61,004 nt of DNA from Subtercola boreus. Lineage in GTDB: Bacteria; Actinomycetota; Actinomycetes; Actinomycetales; Microbacteriaceae. Where the stretch lies: positions 1 to 61,004 of the forward strand of contig NZ_NBXA01000028.1 in the NCBI RefSeq assembly GCF_003399625.1, given 5' to 3'. This document shows, in pieces, positions 10,401-18,302 of the stretch; within the stretch, counting starts at the first letter, position 1, and the number at the start of each line of letters is the position of its first letter. The position numbers and the translations under genes are program-made. The notes under the pieces were generated by a model. It was not told the DNA's origin. It worked only from the letters and a program-made list of their open reading frames with translations, and made no database searches.

Positions 10401-10737
10401 CCGCGATGCGTGGGAGAGGGCGGCATCCTCCACGGGGGACTTCTCCGGAATGATGGTCGCCACCTTCACAGAGCGGAGCGCCTGGGCGATCGTCGCGCTG
10501 CAGCGACTGAATCGCAGAACGGAGGCGGAGGAGGCACTCGATGCCTTCCTCCGCTTCATCGAAGACGACGCGGTCAGGCCCGCAGAGGTCGACTTCTTCG
10601 CGACCTCCCTCCCCTCGATGCTTCTCTTCCATGACTCACCCACCGACGAGCGCGACCGGCGGACGACCAGGCTCCGGAACCTCCACAGGGCGATCTCCGC
10701 TGAACTGAACGCCACCGAGCCCGACGGAACAGACTGA
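7432..10737 (+). CDS. DUF5107 and tetratricopeptide repeat protein (1101 aa)
   Basis: Very large, apparently cytoplasmic protein; no signal peptide or membrane segment. Residues about 45-360 match what I know of DUF5107, a beta-rich fold related to mutarotase/glycosidase sandwich domains, with many Trp/His/Asp motifs such as GGVEFNWPQHH and FFGGYDHARAAGF. Residues about 500-1080 are helical TPR-like repeats (e.g. ALGALRYESARYDDAIDHLQ). It heads a forward block with an alcohol dehydrogenase and an epimerase-fold protein, so a role in handling the imported sugar or glycoside is likely. Catalytic activity is unproven. No strong ribosome-binding site is visible at the chosen ATG. Confidence 0.78.
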   Translation: MLSEESKIDLPSRPSDQDQLAVAAWPEALTIDTYATAEPDRYPQFLDARVYQGSSGRVFPLPFHERVETEKHPHSWQAIHLDNEWLRLVILPQLGGRIHIAYDKSADYDIFYRNNVIKPALVGLAGPWISGGVEFNWPQHHRPATYLPTDVSIEREEDGSVTVWCSDHDPFDRMKGMHGIRLRPGSSVIEARVRLFNRSEQTRTFLWWANVAAAVNEDYQSFFPTDVHHVADHAKRATTGFPAASGEYYGVDYPARADADHPDADRLDWYRNIPVPTSYMVVDSEESFFGGYDHARAAGFVHWADRSISPGKKQWTWGDAPFGHTWNANLTDTDGPYIELMAGVYTDNQPDFSFLAPGETKTFSQFWYPISSIGPAMQATRDGALRVTMLEGGELRVGVATTARAAGAIIQFLDAHGTVVSAVQRDLAPDAPAVFDWAAPVGVAASELEVRVVHGGRTLVAHSWRPAGEPLFEPSPAVAPPAPEDVATIEELHLTATYLQQYRHATRSPEPYWLEAIERDPDDLRSNTALGALRYESARYDDAIDHLQRAVSRQTRWAPNPPDGEAHYRLGLALRRAGRLPEAQKAFATSSWNAAQSTAAHLALARMLAEQDPAGAFEHARQALRGDSEHLQVRDLLVVLLRTLGRPEEATAILDETLRLDPLDQWARDLAGLRLTDDAPTLLDTALEYVAMGDRVQGERLLVRAGEAVVRSASGQVNVGPLVAYHLAASALSVGDLDRARAHIRSAASLDATNALPSRLDDIDALLRVAAFAPDQPLLWSLLGSWYFAHDRQHDAVDAWTRGTTLDPDPDTRALLERNLGIAAYNVQHSPTQAMLHFATASAARPNDSRLLYESDQLAARTGVGAPERLARLDARPDLVAERDDLTVERAVLLTTLGRADEAQTILAGRRFQPWEGGEGIVLTAWDRAALAHGRRLLADGDAAGAVSVLDGALDPPSTLGEARHPFATAADLHLLRGDALARLGQAAPARDAWERAASSTGDFSGMMVATFTERSAWAIVALQRLNRRTEAEEALDAFLRFIEDDAVRPAEVDFFATSLPSMLLFHDSPTDERDRRTTRLRNLHRAISAELNATEPDGTD

Positions 10738-10772
10738 ACTCCATGACCCTCCCATCGAAAGGCTCACCGACA

Positions 10773-11840
10773 ATGCACGGCGTATTCCTCCCCGGCGACG
10801 AGACCGCCGTCATCAGGCAGTTCCCGAAGCCCGAACCGGGCCCGGGCCAGGTCGTCGTGCACGTCGGCGCCTCCGGCATCTGCGGCAGCGACATCGGTTT
10901 CATCTACCGGGGGTACAAGACCCACAAGGGCCTCGACGGGGCGCCCGCCTACAAGGGGGTGATCGCCGGGCACGAACCGAGCGGCCGGATCGTCGCGGCC
11001 GGAGCCGGAGTCACCCGGTTCGGTGTCGGGGACGACGTCATCGTCTACCACATCCAGGGGTGCGGGCGCTGTCGCAACTGCCGTTCCGGCTACTTCATCA
11101 GCTGCACAGACCAGCCCCACAAGGCGTCGTACGGATGGCAGCGCGACGGCGGGCACGCCGAATTCGTGCTGGTCGACGAATCCACGTGCATACCGCTGCT
11201 CGGTGACCTCACCTTCGTCGACGGCGCCCTCATCGCCTGCGGCTTCGGCACTGCCTACGAGGGCCTGAAGCGCACCGGCATCCGCGGGGGTGAAGACCTG
11301 CTCGTCGTGGGGCTGGGGCCGGTGGGGCTCGCTGCCGCAATGCTCGGCAGGATGCTCGGAGCCAGACGCATCATCGGCGTCGAGCGGAGCGCCGCGCGGA
11401 TCGAGTTCGTGAAGTCGACGGGCCTCGTCGACGACATCGTGGTCGCCGACGAGAACACCACAGCCGCCGTGCTCGGCCTCACCGACGGGGTCGGCTGCCA
11501 GGTGACCGTCGACTGCTCAGGTACGACTCCCGGCCGCTCCACCGCAGTCGAGTGCGCGGCCGAGTGGGGCCGGGTCGGGCTTCTCGGCGAGGGCGGGCGA
11601 CTCGAGACAGAGGTGTCAGACACCCTGCTGCACAAGCAGCTGACGCTCACCGCCTCCTGGGTCACCTCCCTGCAGGGCATGGAGGATGTCGCGCGGATGC
11701 TGGCACACGCCGGGCTCCATCCGGAGATCGTCGTCTCCCACACCCTCCCCCTTCTCGAAGCGGATGAGGGATACCGGCTTGCCGCGGCCGGTGCCGAGGG
11801 CAAGGTCGTGCTGGTGCCGGAAGGAGCACCGGTCCGGTGA
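10773..11840 (+). CDS. Zinc-dependent alcohol/polyol dehydrogenase (MDR family)
   Basis: A 355-residue medium-chain dehydrogenase. The catalytic zinc region (GICGSD and GHEP) is present. The structural zinc lobe is complete, with four Cys in GCGRCRNCRSGYFISC. The nucleotide-binding motif is GLGPVGLAAA. The ATG start ten codons inside the longest frame is chosen because AAAGG precedes it. It probably oxidises a sugar or polyol intermediate with NAD(P). Its stop overlaps the next gene's start (GTGA), so the two are translationally coupled. Contrast with the second dehydrogenase of this island, which lacks the structural zinc cysteines. Confidence 0.87.
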   Translation: MHGVFLPGDETAVIRQFPKPEPGPGQVVVHVGASGICGSDIGFIYRGYKTHKGLDGAPAYKGVIAGHEPSGRIVAAGAGVTRFGVGDDVIVYHIQGCGRCRNCRSGYFISCTDQPHKASYGWQRDGGHAEFVLVDESTCIPLLGDLTFVDGALIACGFGTAYEGLKRTGIRGGEDLLVVGLGPVGLAAAMLGRMLGARRIIGVERSAARIEFVKSTGLVDDIVVADENTTAAVLGLTDGVGCQVTVDCSGTTPGRSTAVECAAEWGRVGLLGEGGRLETEVSDTLLHKQLTLTASWVTSLQGMEDVARMLAHAGLHPEIVVSHTLPLLEADEGYRLAAAGAEGKVVLVPEGAPVR

Positions 11841-12808
11841 CGGATGCGGCCAGCAGCAAGCCCACCGTCCGCACCTCCGGCTCGCCGGATCTTCCGCTCC
11901 TCACGGTCGACTCAGGCTCGTATCGCGCCGTGTTCGCACCCACGAGAGGCGGGCGGCTCCTGGCGTTGTCGCTGGCAGGTGAGGAACTCCTCTGGCAGAA
12001 CCCTGCCCTCCTCGACGATGATCTGCACCCGCGAACCCCGCTCACAGAGTGGCCCCAGGGCGAGGGAGGCATGGGCACGTGGGCGAACGTCGGCGGCTCG
12101 AAGACCTGGCCGGCTCCCCAGGGCTGGAACGGGCCCGACGAGTGGGCGGGGCCACCCGATCCGGTGCTCGACAGCGGCGTGTGGACATCCGCTGTCACCC
12201 AGAACACAGGCAGTGTGACGGTCAGCCTCCTGAGTGCGGCTGATGCACGTTCAGGGCTCAGGATGACGCGCGTCTTCACCTTCGCCGGCGACCAGCCCGA
12301 CTTCGCCGAAGCCATCACGCTCGAGAACATCTCCGGCCGCACGATCCGATGGTCGCCCTGGGAGGTCTGCCAGGTGCGCACCACCCCTGGCGATCTCATC
12401 ACGTTCGAGGGGGCCGCGCTGCCCGAGATGCGGGAACTCGGTCTCTACGAAGGCAGAGCATCCGCCCGCCCGGGGCCGCAGCAGGTGTCCTTCGAGACGG
12501 GATCGGGTATCTCGAAACATGGCTGCGTGGGCGGCTCCGGCGCCATCGCACTCCGGCGTCGCTCGGGAACGACCCTCATGCTCTCGATGCGGCCGGTCGA
12601 CGGGGCCGAGTATCCCGACGGTGGATGTCGCACCGAGGTCTGGCTGCAGCGCCCGACGGCCGCACCGATCGGGGAGCTGGCGGGGCTTCATCCAGATGCC
12701 CACCTGGCTGAACTCGAAGTGCTCGGCCCTCTCGTGACGCTCGGGCCCGGCGAGTCGAACACGGTCGTGGTGACCTGGTCGACCGCCAGCGAGGGCGGCC
12801 GACGCTGA
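11837..12808 (+). CDS. Aldose-epimerase-fold protein (DUF4432/DUF4380-like)
   Basis: A 323-residue protein with the galactose-mutarotase-like beta-sandwich pattern: an early strand and loop FAPTRGGRLLALSLAGEELL, WANVGGSKTWPAPQGW, and later strand repeats ending in a GPGES turn. It lacks a signal peptide. Proteins of this fold interconvert sugar anomers or bind sugars next to catabolic enzymes. The GTG start overlaps the dehydrogenase stop by four bases, which supports a shared pathway. Exact family is uncertain among DUF4380, DUF4432 and aldose 1-epimerase. Confidence 0.65.
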   Translation: MTDAASSKPTVRTSGSPDLPLLTVDSGSYRAVFAPTRGGRLLALSLAGEELLWQNPALLDDDLHPRTPLTEWPQGEGGMGTWANVGGSKTWPAPQGWNGPDEWAGPPDPVLDSGVWTSAVTQNTGSVTVSLLSAADARSGLRMTRVFTFAGDQPDFAEAITLENISGRTIRWSPWEVCQVRTTPGDLITFEGAALPEMRELGLYEGRASARPGPQQVSFETGSGISKHGCVGGSGAIALRRRSGTTLMLSMRPVDGAEYPDGGCRTEVWLQRPTAAPIGELAGLHPDAHLAELEVLGPLVTLGPGESNTVVVTWSTASEGGRR

Positions 12809-12819
12809 GCCGGCCGGCG

Positions 12820-13884
12820 CTACTCGCCCACCAGGACCATCGTCTTCACCTCGGTCGCGAGCGGCCTCGTCCACGCCTCGAGGGCGTCATCCATGCGGAG
12901 GGTGCGTGACACCAGGCCGTCGGCTTCGATGAGGCCGGCCTCGAGCATCGCGATGACCTTCGGCCAGGTGAACGCGTACCGCATGACGCCGTGGATCGAC
13001 ACTTCGCGCTCGATCACGGCGGGCATCGGCACAGTGGCATCCTCCGCGCCGACGCCGATGAAGACGGCTCGGCCACCGGGGCGCACGGTGTAACAGCCGT
13101 CGTGGCGCACCGACGCCACACCCGTGCAGTCGATGAACGCGTCGTAGTCCCCGCCCGCTTCCGCGAGGTCGGAGTAGGTCACGCAGCCGAACCCTGCGGC
13201 TGCGTTCCTGCGCGACTCCTGCGGCTCGACCAGGGCGATGGTTCCGACGCCCTGGGCCCGGCAGAGTTGCGCCACGAAGAGACCGACGGGTCCGCCGCCG
13301 ACGATGACCACGCGTGATCCCATCGGCAGAGCCGCCTTCTCGACTCCGTTGAGGGCGACAGAGATCGTCTCGACCATGGCGGCCGCATCATCCGACACCG
13401 AATCGGGAATCGCGTGGGCGTTGTCGCTCGGCACCACGAGATACTGCTGCAGCGCGCCGTCGAGCCCGGGAACTCCGAAGAACCGCTGGTTCGGGTCGAT
13501 GTTGTACCGACCCTCGCGGGCTTCGCGGGAAGTCCAGTCGGGAACGAGGGGTTCGACGGCGACGCGCACGCCGAGGCGGGCCGGGTCGATGCCCTCGCCG
13601 ACACCGACGATCGTTCCGCCGAATTCGTGGCCGAGAACAACCGGGGCTCGCAGGATGTCGCTGGAGGCCCGACCCTCGAAGAACATGTGCTTGTCAGACC
13701 CGCACACGCCGACGGAGCCGATCTGCAGCAGAACCTCGCCGGCCCCGGGGGTCGGCACCGGTCGCTCCTCGAGCCGCATGTCCTCTTTGCCATGCAGCAC
13801 CCACGCCTTCATGAGGGGCGGAAGCGCCGTGGACGTCGCCTCGGTGGTTGTCTCTGTCGTGGTTGTCACTGTTGTCGATGCCAT
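12820..13884 (-). CDS. Sorbitol-dehydrogenase-like MDR oxidoreductase lacking structural zinc
   Basis: A 354-residue medium-chain dehydrogenase. Catalytic zinc motifs GVCGSD and GHEFGG and the Rossmann motif GGGPVGLFVA are present. In sorbitol/xylitol/idonate dehydrogenases four Cys precede and follow the G-x-Y-N motif; here the segment reads REAREGRYNIDPNQRF with no Cys, so the structural zinc site is lost. The N-terminus is an unusual Thr-rich tail. It is last in the operon with the two isomerases, 27 bases after isomerase A. It likely reduces or oxidises a keto-sugar or polyol; substrate unknown. Confidence 0.83.
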   Translation of the reverse strand: MASTTVTTTTETTTEATSTALPPLMKAWVLHGKEDMRLEERPVPTPGAGEVLLQIGSVGVCGSDKHMFFEGRASSDILRAPVVLGHEFGGTIVGVGEGIDPARLGVRVAVEPLVPDWTSREAREGRYNIDPNQRFFGVPGLDGALQQYLVVPSDNAHAIPDSVSDDAAAMVETISVALNGVEKAALPMGSRVVIVGGGPVGLFVAQLCRAQGVGTIALVEPQESRRNAAAGFGCVTYSDLAEAGGDYDAFIDCTGVASVRHDGCYTVRPGGRAVFIGVGAEDATVPMPAVIEREVSIHGVMRYAFTWPKVIAMLEAGLIEADGLVSRTLRMDDALEAWTRPLATEVKTMVLVGE

Positions 13885-13911
13885 GGGTTCTGCCTCTCTA
13901 CCGATGCTCTC

Positions 13912-15372
13912 TCAGGGTTGAACGAGTTGGAAGTCTGCGCCGAGAAGACCGGCGAGGAGCCGGATGTCGCCGGCCAGGTGCCCGCGCCCCATCGACCAGT
14001 GGTGGGTCGACCCCGACATCGCCCACTGCTCGGTCCAGAGCCCCGGGTCGCATCCGAAGTCCACCCGCGTGGTCGTGTTGCCGATCCTGATGTGCGGGCC
14101 GTCGACCGCGACACCCTCGGAGACGATGAACTTCAAACGACCGTTGCCGAGTTCCCCGATCGAGAACTGGGTGACCGGCCCGAGTGCCACACCGCACTCG
14201 ATCGAAACGCCTCCCCCGCCCTTGCCGTGGAAGACCGCAAGGTTTCGAAGCGTCGGCGGCGTCTCGGCGATCGACATGTCGGCGGCGTCGTTGTGGCCGA
14301 GCTCGACGACTCCGGCGTCGAAGTCGAGAGCCTGGCCCTCTGTCAGGGTTCCGCCGCCGCCGAGCGCCCCGGTGATCAGCATCGCGATCGCCGCGCGCAG
14401 CTCGAACTCGGTGACAGTCGGGATGCCTCGGCTCGAGAGGAGGGTGGCGCCGATGGGGAAGCCCGAGGCCAGCTGGTAGTAGATGTCACTCGGTTGCCCG
14501 AAGTGGAAGTACGCCAGCGTGTCGAGGTTCTTGTCGGCGACGAGCCTGTCGAGCGCAGCAGACACGCGTGACTGGAAGCGGATGTTCTCCGCATCCGCCC
14601 CCGGGGCCTTCTTGAAAGTCGCCTGGACTGTCTCGACCACGGCGTCGATCTCCTCGCTCGTCACGGCTTCGTAGCGCACCCTGAGGTCGTCGTATTCGAG
14701 GATCTCGACATGCCCGCCCAGGGTCTTCAACACCGATGTGATGTTGCTCGCGATGTCGAACATTCCCGGGTACAGGTGCCCCATCATGCCGTGCCGCGCC
14801 GAATGGAGGAGTCGCATCGTGCGTGCGACGGCGACGAAGGAGGAGATGCGTTCCCAAGCCCGAGCATCGTCGACGTGTCCGGCTACGGCGTGCACCGGCT
14901 TGCCGAGGCGTTCGAGAGCCACCCCCATCTCCGGCAGACCGGCCGAGCCGGCATAGGCCAGCCACTCCCCGGTTCCGAAGGTGTCGTGCTCCATCTTCGG
15001 CGACGGCTGAAGGGCGATCACCACAATCGGAACGTTCAGGTCGCGCAGCAGCGGGAGGATCTGCCCACTGGTCAGGTACGTCGACACCAAAAGGAAGAGC
15101 ATGTCGACATCGTCGGCGGCGATCCGTTTCGCCACCGCGGCACCTTCGGGTACATCGGAGACGATCCCGAAGTCGACGATGGTCGCGCCGAGCTCCTCGA
15201 GGTGCGCCGTGATGCGGACGTTCGTCTCACCCACGGTGTCGAGGAGGCCGTCGAACTGCGGCCAGTAGGCGCCGAGCCCTCCGGCGACCAGCGCGATCCG
15301 CGGTGCGGCCACAGGTGTGCGCACGAGCGGCGCCGGCGGCGTGCGGGGGAATCGGGGAACGAGTTCGATCAT
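13912..15372 (-). CDS. L-arabinose/L-fucose isomerase family protein (paralogue A)
   Basis: A 486-residue sugar isomerase-like protein. Motifs shared with its neighbour include LVAGGLGAYWPQF, STYLTSGQILP, PKMEHDTFGTGEWLAY, HGMMGHLYPGM and a C-terminal RIGNTTTRVDF with HHW. The Glu of TVTEFELR, the His of VELGHND and the His pair are plausible metal ligands by analogy with AraA and FucI. The ATG start has AAAGGCAGGCAG upstream; the longer frame is arginine-rich non-coding sequence. It probably converts an aldose to a ketose in the cytoplasm. No kinase is adjacent. Confidence 0.82.
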   Translation of the reverse strand: MIELVPRFPRTPPAPLVRTPVAAPRIALVAGGLGAYWPQFDGLLDTVGETNVRITAHLEELGATIVDFGIVSDVPEGAAVAKRIAADDVDMLFLLVSTYLTSGQILPLLRDLNVPIVVIALQPSPKMEHDTFGTGEWLAYAGSAGLPEMGVALERLGKPVHAVAGHVDDARAWERISSFVAVARTMRLLHSARHGMMGHLYPGMFDIASNITSVLKTLGGHVEILEYDDLRVRYEAVTSEEIDAVVETVQATFKKAPGADAENIRFQSRVSAALDRLVADKNLDTLAYFHFGQPSDIYYQLASGFPIGATLLSSRGIPTVTEFELRAAIAMLITGALGGGGTLTEGQALDFDAGVVELGHNDAADMSIAETPPTLRNLAVFHGKGGGGVSIECGVALGPVTQFSIGELGNGRLKFIVSEGVAVDGPHIRIGNTTTRVDFGCDPGLWTEQWAMSGSTHHWSMGRGHLAGDIRLLAGLLGADFQLVQP

Positions 15373-15434
15373 GGGTTCTGCCTGCCTTTTCGTTCGGGGA
15401 GGTGGGGGGGGGGATGGATGCGCCCGGATGACCG

Positions 15435-16919
15435 TCAGAGCAGAACGGGACGGTCGACGACCTCGGTACCCCGCACCTCGCGGAACGGCACACCGAGAAG
15501 ACTCGCGGCAGCCCGGAACGTGGCGGCGTTGTGCCCGACCGAGAGGGCCCAGTGATGGTTGACTCCCGTGGAACTCCACGCGTCGACCCACTCGCCGGGG
15601 TGGCAGTCGAAGTCGACGCGGGAGGTGGTGTTTCCGATCCGGAGGAGCGGACCCGGAACCACCGTGCCCTCGGATGCGACCAGCACGTAGCTGCCGTCGT
15701 GCTCCTGCCCGAGCCCGAGGGTCGTCACGGGGCCGGGCTGCACGTCGAACTCGACGCTGACACCGTAGCCTCGTTTACCGTGGAAGATGCCGAGCCCGCG
15801 GAGAACCGGCTTCTCGTTGCTGATCGCAAGATGCGCCGGGCCGTCGTGGCCCATCTCCACGACACCGTCGTCGAAGTTGATGCCCTGGATCTCCGTGAAC
15901 GATCCGCCGGCGCCGATCGCGTCGCTGATCAGCATTGCAATGCTGTTGCGGAGCTCGTACTCGCCCGCGGCGGGGATACCCCTGGCCGTGAGGAGCGACG
16001 ACCCGAGGATGAAGCCGGCACCGAGACGTTCATGGATCTCACCCGCCAGGCCCCGGTGGTAGTACGCCAGGGAGTCGAGACGGAAGTCTTCGACCAGACG
16101 GTCGAGCCCGACCGAGACCTTCGCGGCCCAGTCGAAGTCCTCGTCGTTGACCGAATCGTCGATAGTGAAGATCTGACGCGCCAGTTCCCTGCGTTCGGCC
16201 GTCTGCAGAGCGGTGACCTCCTCGACCCGAACCCGGAGATCGTCGGGCTCGAGAACCTCGATGTGGGATCCGAACGTCGTCGAGACGCGCGTCAGGTCTG
16301 TGGCGACATCCAGCATCCCGGGATAGAGGTGGCCGAGCAGACCGTGGCGCGCCCCCTCGAAGCGCGCCCGGACACCGGCCGCGATCACCCAGCGGTCGAT
16401 CCGCGTCCATGCCCGTTCCTCCCGGAGATGCCCGGTGACCGAGCGGAAGGCGACCCCGGCCCGCCGGAACAGGTTTCCGACCTCGGGAACCGAGCACTGG
16501 CCGCAGTAGGCGAGCCACTCACCTGTTCCGAAAGAGTCATGGTCCATCTTCGACGACGGTTGCAGGTCGATGATCAGCACGGGCGCCGTCACTTTCTGGG
16601 CGATCGGCAGGATCATCGAAGACGTGAGGTAGGTCGTCAGGAAGATCACGACCAGGTCCGGGTCGGCGATCCTGAGCGTCTCTGCGGCAAGCGCAGCCTC
16701 TTCGGCATCGGAGATGAAACCGACGTCGACCACCTCGGCACTCATCGACTCGAACCGGCTGCGGACGAAGGCCGCGGACTCTTCGAGCTGGGGCAGGAGA
16801 TGCGGAAACTGCGGCCAGTAGGCGGCCAGACCGCCCGCGACCAGTCCGATCTTCGTGACCGTCTTTCGCCGCGGAGCGAGCGCCGACGAAACGAACTGCG
16901 AGTCAAATACGGAAGACAC
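15435..16919 (-). CDS. L-arabinose/L-fucose isomerase family protein (paralogue B)
   Basis: A 494-residue paralogue of the next gene in the operon, sharing the blocks LVAGGLAAYWPQF, TTYLTSSMILP, SKMDHDSFGTGEWLAY, GHLYPGMLD, RIGNTTSRVDF and HHW. First gene of the isomerase-isomerase-dehydrogenase operon, divergent from the LacI gene. I choose a GTG start because GGAGGGTGAG lies ahead of it, inside the codons of a longer in-frame ATG. Tandem paralogues may act on two related sugars or form a hetero-oligomer; the sequence does not decide this. Confidence 0.82.
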   Translation of the reverse strand: MSSVFDSQFVSSALAPRRKTVTKIGLVAGGLAAYWPQFPHLLPQLEESAAFVRSRFESMSAEVVDVGFISDAEEAALAAETLRIADPDLVVIFLTTYLTSSMILPIAQKVTAPVLIIDLQPSSKMDHDSFGTGEWLAYCGQCSVPEVGNLFRRAGVAFRSVTGHLREERAWTRIDRWVIAAGVRARFEGARHGLLGHLYPGMLDVATDLTRVSTTFGSHIEVLEPDDLRVRVEEVTALQTAERRELARQIFTIDDSVNDEDFDWAAKVSVGLDRLVEDFRLDSLAYYHRGLAGEIHERLGAGFILGSSLLTARGIPAAGEYELRNSIAMLISDAIGAGGSFTEIQGINFDDGVVEMGHDGPAHLAISNEKPVLRGLGIFHGKRGYGVSVEFDVQPGPVTTLGLGQEHDGSYVLVASEGTVVPGPLLRIGNTTSRVDFDCHPGEWVDAWSSTGVNHHWALSVGHNAATFRAAASLLGVPFREVRGTEVVDRPVLL

Positions 16920-17142
16920 CGGTGTCTCACCCTCCATTGGGAAAATCGTGCGATGTCTGGACACTAGCGGAGTATCTAAAACGATTCAAGTTATTCGACG
17001 CTCCTCGTCGACAGGATCCGTCCAGATGCCTTTATTTGACTGATCGAGATCGTCTAAAGTCAGTTTGTAACGATTAATTTCGTCTCAGTGTGCGACGGAT
17101 CCCGTACCCTGTCCTTATCGCCCTGCTCCTGGAGGTTCATCG
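16920..17142. promoter_or_regulatory. Divergent control region between isomerase operon and LacI gene
   Basis: Region of lower GC with CTAAAACGATTCAAG (16976-16990) and TTTGTAACGATTAATT (17064-17079). Both match the AACGATT core seen upstream of the ABC operon 10.7 kb away. Central CG with AA/TT arms is the usual architecture of LacI-family operators. Binding by the adjacent LacI protein is inference. Confidence 0.5.
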
Positions 17143-18171
17143 ATGGCCCGAGAAACAGGCAGCCGCATCGGGCTTCTCGCCGTGGCGAAAGAAGCGGGCG
17201 TATCGATCGCCACCGTCTCCAATACGCTCAACCGGCCGGATGTGGTCTCTGCAGCCACCCGAGCCCGCGTGCTCGCCGTCATCGCGAAGATGGACTTCGT
17301 GCCGAACACGGCTGCCGCCTCCCTCCGGCGGGGAAGCAACCGTCTGATCGGGCTCGTGGTGCCCGACATCTCGAATCCGTTCTATTCCGAGATCGCCCGA
17401 GGGGTCACCGCCGCCGCCGACCGGCACCGCTACGGAGTGATCCTCTGCAACAGCCAGGACGACCCGGACCGGGAACTCGACCAGCTCGAGATGCTCGCCG
17501 AGCACAGGGCCGCCGGGGCGCTGGTCGTTCCCCTCACCGCAGACAACCGGCGGCTCTCCCGGTTGCGCTCCCTCGGCACGCACCTCGTTCTCATCGACCG
17601 CGAATCTCCCGACGGCTGTTCGACCTCGATCGACGACGTGCTCGGTGGCCGACTTGCCGCCCAGCACCTCCTCGAGAGCCGCGATGCGGACTTCGTGCTG
17701 GTCAACGGATCGCACTCGATCCCCCAGTGCGCCGATCGCCGCACAGGCGCTCGGGCCGCCCTGAGCGCCGCCGGGCGCGATCCGGACTCGCTGGTCGAGT
17801 ACGAGGTCGACGACATGACGACCGAAGCCGGTGTGGAAATCGCAGAACGCCTGCTCGAGAAGGAACTGCCCTCCGGGGTCTTCTGCACCAACGATCTGCT
17901 CGCGATCGGCCTGATGCGCGGCCTCGCGCATCACGGGATCGCGGTTCCCGACCGTGTCGCGATAGTCGGCTACGGAGATCTCGCCCCTGCGGCAGACGCG
18001 CCCATCCCACTGACCACGGTCGACCAGCCGAAGTTCGCCCTCGGCAATGCCGCTGTTGAGATGATGCTCGCCGAGATCACCGAGAAAGACGACACCCATC
18101 GGCACTCGGCGACCGTGTTCCGGCCGACTCTGGTAGTGCGCGACTCCGCCCCCGCGCGGAAGAACAGCTAG
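17143..18171 (+). CDS. LacI family transcriptional regulator
   Basis: A 342-residue repressor. The N-terminal DNA-binding domain is canonical (AVAKEAGVSIATVSNTLNRP), with the hinge helix region AAASLRRGSNRLIGLVVPDI, then a sugar-binding core related to periplasmic binding proteins. GGAGG sits eight bases before the ATG. Divergent from the isomerase operon, so it probably represses that operon and itself until a pathway sugar binds. Similar operator-like boxes at the ABC transporter promoter suggest it also controls uptake. Confidence 0.93.
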   Translation: MARETGSRIGLLAVAKEAGVSIATVSNTLNRPDVVSAATRARVLAVIAKMDFVPNTAAASLRRGSNRLIGLVVPDISNPFYSEIARGVTAAADRHRYGVILCNSQDDPDRELDQLEMLAEHRAAGALVVPLTADNRRLSRLRSLGTHLVLIDRESPDGCSTSIDDVLGGRLAAQHLLESRDADFVLVNGSHSIPQCADRRTGARAALSAAGRDPDSLVEYEVDDMTTEAGVEIAERLLEKELPSGVFCTNDLLAIGLMRGLAHHGIAVPDRVAIVGYGDLAPAADAPIPLTTVDQPKFALGNAAVEMMLAEITEKDDTHRHSATVFRPTLVVRDSAPARKNS

Positions 18172-18302
18172 CCAGCATCGCCTTCGCTCCGACTCGCCGC
18201 CGCGGGGCAATTCCTGCCCGGTGTGATCGCGTGTGCCAGCAGCTGCGATCTGTTCACCCGGGCCCGGTAGCGGTGGGCCTTGGTTCGGTGGAGGATCGGG
18301 GC

